The notes under the pieces were generated by a model. That model had not been told where the DNA came from. It saw only the letters and a program-made list of their open reading frames with translations, and did not search any database. A stretch of DNA of 64,000 bases from assembly GCA_034440575.1 (NCBI GenBank), contig JAOTOL010001564.1:868001-932000 (forward strand), read 5' to 3'. How positions within the stretch are numbered: position 1 is the first letter of the stretch; each line of letters begins with the position of its first letter. Position numbers and translations under genes: made by a program. This DNA is from Imbricaverruca yamaguchii. Its lineage: Eukaryota; Arthropoda; Thecostraca; Neoverrucidae. Below, in pieces: positions 39,501 through 50,100 of this stretch.

Positions 39501-42500
39501 CTGTCGGTACGTAGATATTTACTAACGTTGGCCCGAGCGTGTACTGTATGCTGGATTAAACACTCTTTGGTTTTTCTGGATATTGTCATGTCCAAAGATG
39601 CACTGCAATTTAATTAGTTACATATAAAAATTCCCTTTTCTCATGTTAAATGATGGCTGTCAAACAACAAGTGCTTGACGTTGGCCAAGAACATGGCAGC
39701 ATATGCACCTCGTACAATGAAGTTTCAACTGTACAGGTGCTCTTGCGCGTCGTTCGTGGCATCGGTCATTTACCGCCAAACACGAATCCACATGTGTCCA
39801 TTACAGTCCATTATCAAACATTAGCACGTCCAGCACTCAGCAATAAGCAGCTACATTTCCATATGTAAATGCAACCGAGATCGCAACGACCTCCAAGGCA
39901 AACATGATCAAGCCTGGGATTAACATGTGATCCGAAATTATAACTGCTGTGGCATGCTGCGGGCGTCGCATGATATCTCGTCACGTGATACGGCAGCCGA
40001 ACGAGACACGTGGCAGTGTCAAGCGAAGCACGTGGCGATATTGCCGGGAGCGCACGGCGATGCCGAGTGTAACGCGCGGCGATACCGAGGAGAACGCGTG
40101 GCGATATTGGGCCGAGCTCGCGGCGATATCGTACTGACTGCGACGACACCCCCGAACACGGAGGTGGCGTTGTTGAAGGTTGAGCAGTTCCAGCGGTAGC
40201 CGCGGAACTGCCACTGGCACTCCTCGATGCCCGTCTTGGCTCCTCGGCCGACACTCTGCGGCAGACAGAAGAAACATGGTACTGAGTTTTATCTGCGGCA
40301 GGTAGAAGAAACATGGTACTGAGTTTTATCTGCGGCAGATAGAAGAAACATGGTACTGGGTGTTTTCTGCCAGAGGGATGAGAGATATGGTACTTAGTGC
40401 GCCGTGCAACATACATAGAAGTTCTGATGCAAAGTGTCATCCTCGGTAGCCATCAGAGACATGGTATAGACTGTGGTCTGTGGGAGACAGGAGATGTCCT
40501 CTGCGGCAGACAGAGGAAACTCGGTGCACCCTGTCCTCCATGTCCTGCGGAAGAGGCATCAGTACACGGTGGCGTCTACGGTAGGTAGGGAAGACACCGT
40601 ACAAACTGTCGCCTGCGAAAGAAAAGGCATGGTACCAAGTGTGCTCTGCGGGAACAGTTGAGACATGGCACTGAGCGCTCTCTGCGGTAGACAGGGGAGA
40701 CATAGCGCTGGGTGCCGATGTGCCAGACGGGAGAGGCACCGTGCGGAGCCACGCCGTCGTATCGCTTGATTTGTGAGGACAGATCTGGTCAGGTGTGTGG
40801 TCTGCTATGGCTCCCTTGGTCCTCGCATCTACACACGCGCAAATACAACACGGCACATAACATGCCACCGCCGACGACCAGAACAATTTATTTATCAACT
40901 GGGACACATTTGCATTGCAAAAACAGACAGAATAAGGGAACAGCATAAGCATGAACTCTTAGATGCTGACATTGGTGTGGCACCAATGTTTTCTGTTTTG
41001 CTGTTCAGTAAATAACGGTCGTGTGCAAGGCAAAACCGAGATGCATCAGTTGGTATTTTGATGCATGTGCTTGGACGCAAACAAGTCACCGAGATTTTTT
41101 ACCCGGCGCTTATTCACTGTGAGGGATCAAAATTGTGAGAGGCGTCTGCCAATAAGTAATCATCTTTATGAAATGAACGTGATTAGACATGAGCTACACC
41201 TTGTGATGTCTCGTCGCTTAGACACTGGTCAAATGTTTCTTCCGTTGCCTAATTGTGGCCGTACATCGCCGCACCTGTCTCCTGAAGTGTCTGCACCTTT
41301 GTCGCACTTGTCGCATGTAATGCTGGTGTAACCATGTCGCACCTATCACCTGCAATGCTCATGTTCCTATTTCGCACCTGTTGCCTATGATGTCGGTTTG
41401 CCTATGTCGTACCTGCCACCTGTAATGTTGGTGTGCCTTTGTATATCTACTTACTAATCCGTTCTTAGTCAATCGATGGCTGTTTATGTATTTGGTCCCT
41501 GGAGTCCACGTTGTAGAGGTTGGGCTCAAGTCCCGATATGTAAGCCCCTCGTGGCATGTACTGCATTGAACCGGAGCCGCAATGTCGAAATGAGTGGGTT
41601 GGTTCGCATGAATGTACCCATTGCTCCCGGTTGTCGTGCTTTGGATCGTTTGCTGACCTACTTGGGTTCGGTTAAGGGATTATTTCCGACAGAATTCGCT
41701 GACAACCATTTGCCCGGCACATTACCTACCGAAGCCGCTCGGTGTGCAACCATAAAATTACTCTGCGGAGTAGGTCAGGCCCATGACAATGCATCTCAGC
41801 CATACATGACTTCTTGTCATGCATATGTGTCTCTCGACGTCGGTGAAGCTTGCATGTTGCAAGCCAAGCCCAATTCAGATGGATTTAAAGTGGGAACACC
41901 CGCGAGAACAGCGCGATCAGTTGTCACATTGTGCGGCCGAGCAGGTCGATGGGTCACGTATCACCAATACAACTCTCGCGCTCGTGAGCCCAATTAACCA
42001 ACCCAGCGGAGATGATTGGGCAACGCTTCCCACTCGGCGCAGTCCTTGGTTGTTGAGTAGGTAGTAAATTTGATGCGGCACGATCTCTTGAACAACGCAA
42101 GAAGTCATGCTGGGCCTCTGGAGACCACAATTATTCGGACGACTTCCTGCACTCCGTCTATCCACATTGTAAATTAGAATGTCAGCTTGCCGTCGAGACG
42201 TACTCGCCTCGCCAAGGGCGAAGCGAGTACGAGTAATTTGCTGTGGTCAGAGGCAGAGCGAAGGGGAGCCTCCTCCCCACCCCTTAGTAACAAAAATGCA
42301 CTACTTCAAATAAAAATATATTTTGTTACTAATTCAACGCGAAATCTTCGGTGCTCTTCGCGTGCTCGAAACATTCACTTTTTCTTTCTATTTCTTTTTG
42401 TTCAGGACCCCCTTAGTACTATCCTGGTTGCGCCACTGGCTGTGGTAAGCGACAGCAGACGTATACTGTGCTGGATGTTGCAACACTGATCCATTCCGCA

Positions 42501-44034
42501 AAATTTACAGACCCTCATACCTGTCATTACAAACCGAGGCGATTTTTACGACTTCCGGCAGAACCGCCAGTGCGGACACACAACGTTTCTCGAGACCACC
42601 CAGTGTCAGAGCTGGGTCCGGGACCACACAGTGTCCGGTGAAAGAGGTCTGACCAAGGACGTGCAGGTATGGGACGAGCTCTAACATTTCAGCGGGCAGG
42701 GTGTGGGACCAGCTCTAACATTTCAGCGGGCAGGGTATGGGACCAGCTCTAACATTTCAGCGGGCAGGGTGTGGGACCAGCTCTAACATTTCAGCGGGCA
42801 GGACGTGAGAGCATAAGAGGAGGGTGGGGTCGTCAAGTCCACCAGCTCTGGCGGCTATGGTAGTCACTGACCTGTAGAATATTGCGGTCGAGACCGCACA
42901 GTTCGCGTTGCCGGGCCACCAGGTAGTGCAGCTTCTGACACGTGTTCTGGTATGTGTTCGACGCCATCTGCAGGTCAATCGAGCTCTGCATCCCGAGCAG
43001 CCTGCAACCGGGTCAGGTCGAGACAGGTCAGGCGGCTGAGTCTTCAGAAATGCTTGCAAATCGTATCGAAGCCAGGGTAACTGGATTCACTTTTATTGGA
43101 TGTACACTCTCTTTCTGTGTGTTGAGAGGCTCGGCTTACTGCTTGCTATATATCCAGCCTGGGAAGAAGATCAGAGGATGGTGATGACTTTATGTAAGCC
43201 AAAAAAATAAGCGAGGTGCACTGGCTCAGGGGCAAAGTATTCGTCCGTGAATCGACACACGGCTAACCAAGTTGAGTTTTCAGTAATTTCGTCGTAATAA
43301 TACCCAAATTAAGAACAAGTGCGTAGCATCAAATACCCCTTGCGCCCGAAAACTCTTAACACGAGAATTGGAAGGCAATTGAAAATAACTCGTCCTGGAG
43401 GAAGAGAGAAATCTACTCTCCTGACATAGATGTAAAGATTATAAAAGCTAGGTGCATCACATTTTCAGGGCGGCTGGAGGCTGTACAGGTCTAACTCTCT
43501 GACATGCAGCTTTCGCGACAAAAGGTCAATTCGTTGTGGGCCATCGAGGTAGCGAGAGGAAGGAATTACATATTGAGGACAATAAGAGAATCGCTTTGTC
43601 TCTCCCTTCACTTCCTTTCTCTCGCTCCCTCTCCCCCCTCCCTCTCAACGCTACTCGTCATTCTGTCTTCTCATTTTCTCGATTGTTCACTCTTTCTCAC
43701 CCTTTCTCTCTTCTATCTTTTTCGCCCTTATTCCTTTTAGTGTATTCTATTTTTTCTTTACTTTTAACTTTTTAACTTTACGTATATTGCCTTTCTTCTT
43801 CTTTTCTATCCATTTGTTTCATCTTAATCTTTCTATGCCCTTCTCTTTCTCTGTCTCGCTCCATTTTTCTTTCTCACTCTCCCTCTCTCCAACTATCTCT
43901 CTCTCGCGCGCTATCTCTCTATCTATCTATCTCTGTCTCTATCTTTGTCTCTATCTACATCTATATCTCTACCTCTATCTCCTTCTCTCTCTTTCTCTCC
44001 CTCTCTCTCTCTCTCTCCCCCCCCCCCCCCCCCT

Positions 44035-44102
<68 letters not shown>

Positions 44103-47100
44103 GTCTTCTCTCTTTTTCATAACTATTTCTTTTCCTATCGGTCGCTCTCGTTCGATGATCTCTTTCTATGGCAGCCTTAACCCTCGCCCGTATAGGAGAG
44201 GGGATGCAACCCCCCCTCAGGTTTTTTGTGTATTCTTTCCAAGCTGATGAACAGATCGCTCTTAGATTTTCAGTACCCTCTGGGGCAACCTTTTGGCGAC
44301 TTTTGGTGAATTTTTTTGGGAGGTCATATCAGATCACGGAGTTATGAGGTCATGAAGGGGGGAGCACATCCGACCATTTTTCAACAAATACGTGCTTATC
44401 GCGCGTATTTTTTACGTGCTTAGCGTAATCATGGGCAAATAATGAAAAATACAGATGTCCAGATGGGTTCACATTAAAAAATAATGTTACAAGAATCGGC
44501 GACCTCGGTTGACCTCGGTTTCCCTCGTTTGACCATTCGACCTTTTTTAGCTGACCTACGGTAATGTTTCGTTCTGAATTCGAATTCTGCATCTATTTTT
44601 ACCCTAGGGAACTTTAAACTTCGAAATTGGAACAACATTTCGAAACGTTGGATATTTGGGGTCCTGGTTCTGGCCTCATTTGGTGCATGATATATCGGTC
44701 CGATCACATCGTGCTGCATGTCGTTATGTTTGCAAGGTCCAAGTAAACATATTTCCGGGAATTTCGTGCACATTTAGACACTAGTTTCGACGTAACTGAC
44801 GATTTTATTAGAAAAATTTAGAAGGTCATACTGAACTTCAATCGCAAGATCGCGGCCAGATCTATAACTTTGGTCTGTGGTTCGTTTTCGTAACATGCAC
44901 GGTTTCGAATCGCCAGGGGTGTCGTACCCCTGGCGTACCCCTGGAATTTTACCCCCTTATACGACCGAAGGTGGTAAAATGCCGAATACTGGCGAGGGTT
45001 AATCGAGAAATGTCCGTATGCCCTTATAATTTCCATCATAAACAAAATTGGATTTTCTGTCTTGGGCGATATTTCAGCACTATGCCCATTTTTTGCGCCA
45101 AATGTCGGCAATATAAACGAGAGGTGGATTATTCCTCTTCGACTATGCTCATTGGTTAAGTTTAAATCAATCCTTGTTTTGAATCAAATGCAAAACATGC
45201 TAAGCCAAACAACAACGTCTTCCAGTGTCACCAGACATAGAAGTATAGATACACACACGGCCGGAGGCCCCGGGTAGGTGAAGGGGCCCGGAACACCTGG
45301 TTTTCCGTTACATCTGAAAATTATCGGGCCTGGAAGCCCATGCCCCTGACTTGGTAAGAGATGCCCAGCCATGAATGGATGCACCCATAGATTCTTAGAT
45401 CAGCAAAAGCTTTGATAGTGTAACAAAGGGCCACATATCTGCCATGCTACATATCCGTAGTACGTGTAAAATACGACAGGTTGTAGAATATTGTTATACG
45501 CAAGTGGGGTCGAATTTAGGCTTGTCAACATGTCATTCGTCTGTCACAGTGCTGACGCGTGCCTCGTACATCGCTCCACAGCCTGGACGGCATTTATGCC
45601 GCCCATCAATCAAATCCCCGCAGAAAGCCAGCGACAAGGAGCGCGCGTGAGCACCGAGTGGCGTCGATATGTGACGATAGGGCACACATAACCTGCGGCC
45701 GTGAATAAAAGATGAGCTGTCAGATAGCTTCGGGTCACTGACCGGCGAATATATCTAGCCGAGACAAAAGCACTGCAGTTCTCTCAGCTTGGATCGGAGA
45801 GATTTTACGATTCGTCGTTCGCTGGATATTTCGTGGAATCGCTGTACGTGGTGAAGCAATGTGGGTTTTTGTTTTCGCTACTTTCGGCTCCTTTTTTTGT
45901 CAGTAGTACGCTCTCGCTTTGGGTATCCGCGTTATATCTGTGACGGTTCTTCCGATCGATTATTGATTTTACGGTGGCGTTTTGGGTAGGTGTGGAAGAG
46001 GGTGATGTACGAAAATGCGTGTCGTCTGATTTTGCATCCCCCACGCCACCTCACCTATCCTTCCACGAGGAGTGGATGCCACAGAGGCAAACGGCGCAGT
46101 GCTGCCGCTCACACCGTCCAGCACGCCCACTCACGCCATCCAGTGTGTCGCCCTCGCCACAGACGGGCGTAAAACGGCCGCGGCGCCCATTGACGACCCG
46201 TCCAGGTGGGGTTACCCAGCGGCCGCCGCACGTGACCGGCCGCCGGGGGGTGTCGGGCCTGGCTTTACGACCGGCGTCACGGCGTCATCGTGTCGCGTTG
46301 ACTCACCGGCGCCGACTCACCTGACCTCGCCGCCGGCGACGCGGCCAGGTGAGGCGCTCCGTCGGCGCCGACGCCCCGACGCCCCGACCCGCCGGCAGCC
46401 GGGTCTGTCGGGGGCGGCGAGCGACGCCGCCGGCTCAATGCTCATTAGCTGCCGTAACTAATAGTGCGCGCCGCGCCAGCCGGCCCAGTCAGCACGCGTC
46501 CCATAACGCGCTTCCGCGCCGCCGAGATTTATGCTCTGTGCCTCCGCCCTCCCTCTAGATACTGTGTAGGGAGCGGAGTGATTGCGGTCGACACCCCGTC
46601 CAGATCCGTCCAGGTCGGGGACGAGGACAAAGGATCGTGTGGCGAGATGCAGCACTACGCCACCAAATAGGCGAAAGGTCATGACAATGAACAACCACAG
46701 GTGCTTGTCACCATGCACATTTTATTCGTTGACGAATAAACTTCCACTTCCATCGAACGGTCCGCATGAGATTTCTACCTGGGAATCTTAGGCGCTGTTG
46801 GATGTGCTGACGTCTCAAACAAATTGAACCAAGACGTTAGTTGCCATAGTTGAACTCTGTATCATAGTTGAGAGTTGTTTGATTATGGAACACAGCACTA
46901 GCATTTCGGCATGCGGTGGAATCTGTGTCATAACATCGTGACAGTTAAGGCTGTCTGTGTGCGGTCATGGTACCCATTAAGCTCCTGTGCTGATATAAGG
47001 TAACGGAAGTTCACCGTTCCGGCTGAATAATTCCTTGTAGTGTTGCCTTTGCCTTCATATTATTAAGCCGTGGGAATGCTTGTTATAACGCTGTGTTTCG

Positions 47101-50100
47101 TTCTTTATGGTCTGAATATGAATTATGTTCCATTGAGCGTCACATATTGAGGCGTATCTTCAACTACACACATTGCAGTTCTTCCGCTCCGAGTAAGCAC
47201 ACACGACTAATGTACGAAATTAGCTACACGTAACGGCAATGCGTTTAATTTATTGGTTGCCATCTCCTCCTTATAAGCCCCTCTTTCAATTTCCATTAAG
47301 TGCGTCATCAAACTTCCAGTGTTGGCTGTAGTCCGCAACTCTAAGCACGGCGCTAGCCATTCTGAATGCCGGCCTGGCGAATATCGGGGTTATTGCGACG
47401 TCCGTTGCCGACTAGTGCGCCACTCGACTGTCGAGCCCGCAGTAAAGCGGCCGTCCGCCCGGTATGAGAGCGATCTTCTGCGGTGATGCAGAGTTGTCAC
47501 GGTCCGAATGGTCCCCGCAGCGGTCCCGTCCACTGTCCACTGTCCGCCGTCCACGGTCGGGCGACATCGGCTGCGACGCGCCGCCAGACCGCCACAGCGT
47601 CGTCATCGGACGCGCGCGGCCGGCCGGCGCTGGCCGCTGGCGGACGTGTCCGGTGACGTGTCCGGTGACGTGTCCGGTGACGTGTCCGGTCACGTGTCCG
47701 GTGACGTGTCCGGTGACGTGTCCGGTGACGTGTCCGGTCACATGTCCGGTCACGTGTCCGGTCACGTGTCCGGTCACGTGTCCGGTCACGTGTCACGTGT
47801 CCGGTCACGTGTCCGGTCACGTGTCCGGTCACATGTCCGGTCACGTGTCCGGTCACGTGTCCGGTCACGTGTCCGGTCACGTGTCCGGTCACGTGTCCGG
47901 TCACGTGTCCGGTCATATGTCCGGTCACGTGTCCGGTCATATGTCCGGTCACGTGTCCGGTCATGTGTCCGATCACGTGTCCGGTCACGTGTCCGGTGAC
48001 GCGCGAGTCGGTGGCGCAGCCTGGAGGATGACACGTCGATGGCACCCGACAAGATAAATCAATCGAAGTCGGTCAGATTCGAACCGGAGTTCGGCTGCGA
48101 CTGGCCGACGCAGACGTCGGCAGCTGAGCGCACTACTTCGCCGGTCCCAGGGGCGTTTGGGTGCCGACAGCCGGGGCTGCCAGCCTCGACGGATGCGCCC
48201 TGTGCCCGTCGTAAACTGCAGCTTAGAGTCGTGAAACGTGCCGAGCGCGCGTTCTTCGGACTTTCTCGTCGCTGCAGTGGGGGAATATTTGTGCGGGAAT
48301 TACTGCTGTCCGCTAGTTTTTTTTTTTCGTTTGCTGATCCAAGAAAAATAGCTCTCGTCAGCAACGGGAGCAATGGCTGGCAGGATAGGTGACCTTCGGA
48401 CGTCACATTTCAGCTCCTTGCATTCGCCCGACTTCTGCTAGCCCACTACGGAGGCCACAGCCGCCCTGTTCACCTCAGGGGGCATCAATCACTCAGTCTC
48501 CGTCACTCAGTAGCAGAATACGTCATCGGAGTCACTTCGTTATGCCGTGGTACGTACATAAGCTGAGGCTATCCGCCCATCATCTCAGTCGGAGATTGAT
48601 CGGCTGCACGCCCTGTGAGGGGCCAGACAATAGACGGTATGGAGCACTTCGCGGCGCGATTAGAGATACTGTTTACCACGTGACATACAACAGACTTACC
48701 ACGTAAAAACGCCGTCGATCTGCGCGAGATTAGCACCAGGTGGGCCGCAACATGCTGCAAGCGTTGCCGTCGCGTGTTCCGGTATGGTTGTATCAGCACA
48801 TGCTGGTACTGAACCAAACATAAATTGTCCACGGACATTGGCGGATAGACATTGGACATTGGTGGACCTTGTGACACAAATGTTTTGCGAATTGACTCAT
48901 CAGCTGGCAAGGTTGAGACCTGAACCTTATCTGGCACGACCATCATTGATTGTGTGCGCACGTGTTTGCTATGCAAGTTCGAAACAAGTCGCATATTCGC
49001 TACTCGGTACTTCTAATCCAGTGCCGGGCCGGTCAGTAGCGAGGGGATGAGGATCGCGACGTGTCTTGGGGCCGGCTGAGTCGGTTTTTACGGTGGTCGC
49101 CAGGGGCGCTGACTAACCCGAAGATTAGCCGGTTAAAAATGCTGTCAACGCGTCTGGCAAAGCTTCTGTGTCTGGCGGCTGTCTGATTCTCGGCTGGCAG
49201 CTGGTCAGCTGGTCCAAGTCTGGCAGCTAGTTAGTCCATGTTTGGCTGCTGGTTAGTTCATGTCTGGTAGAATGTTAGTCCAAGTCTGGCACCTGGTTGC
49301 TTCAAATTTGGCAGCTGGTTGGTTCAAAGCTGGTCGCTGGCTGCTTAAAATCTGGCGGTTGGTTGGCTCGAGGCTGGTCGCCGGCTAGTTCAGGTCTGGC
49401 ATGTGGTTATTTGGAGGTTTGCGGCTGGTTAGCTGGAGCATGGTGTTTGCTTAGCTGGCGTGTGACAAGTGATACAATCGAATTTGGCAGCTGACTGGTT
49501 CCTGGGAAGCGGTTCACGGTTAACTTCCGGCGTGTCACACGTTTGAATGTAGGCGACTTTGGTAAGCGACATGATTATATCGGCCGACGTTTGCCATATA
49601 TACTAGGCGCCATGCTTGCCATTTTCTCGTGCCCAGGGCTGGCACTTCCTGAGGAAGGCTGCATATCCGCGCCGGCAGGTGCAGCCGTGGTTCAGTACTG
49701 CGCTCTGTCGGCACGCAACCTTGTTTTGATACTGGGAGCCGTACCGACATGCGACGTCGCTGAGCATCGTGACATTGGCGCCCACTTGAGCACGCCCAGT
49801 GCGCGTCAGACGGGCGAAAGTTGTCCGCACGACCACTCCTCTCCTGGCTCATTCCAGCAGGTCTGGGAGCGCCGCTGCGGCGTCAACAAATTGTGGTGGT
49901 GAGATAGCTCCGGGAATACTCTCCATGCATAGCCACAGTCGACCTGCTACCGAGTAGTAACTAGCACAGTGGAGTCGGTACCACAGCAGAAACCACTAAC
50001 AGGAACTACCAATGTAGTCGATGCGCCCTAAAGCCCTAATAACTAACTAACCAACAGGAACTCGCAGCAGTTGAAGCAGCAGTCGATCATTGCGCACACC

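Noticed and set aside
41476..41997. 173-codon plus frame
   Set aside because: No recognisable domain, no splice or start support; lies in Wnt intron 2 on the opposite strand.
43195..43300. tRNA-like A box (TGGCTCAGGGG), possible tRNA or tRNA-derived SINE
   Set aside because: No matching B box or cloverleaf could be built downstream, and no target duplication was seen.
47643..48002. CRISPR array
   Set aside because: No unique spacers; the unit is a short uninterrupted tandem repeat in eukaryotic DNA. The same applies to the other arrays in the window.
47412..48057. Long frames in the 12-bp repeat (TGHV/SGHV and RSRV peptides)
   Set aside because: A four-codon repeat keeps all frames open; no other coding evidence.
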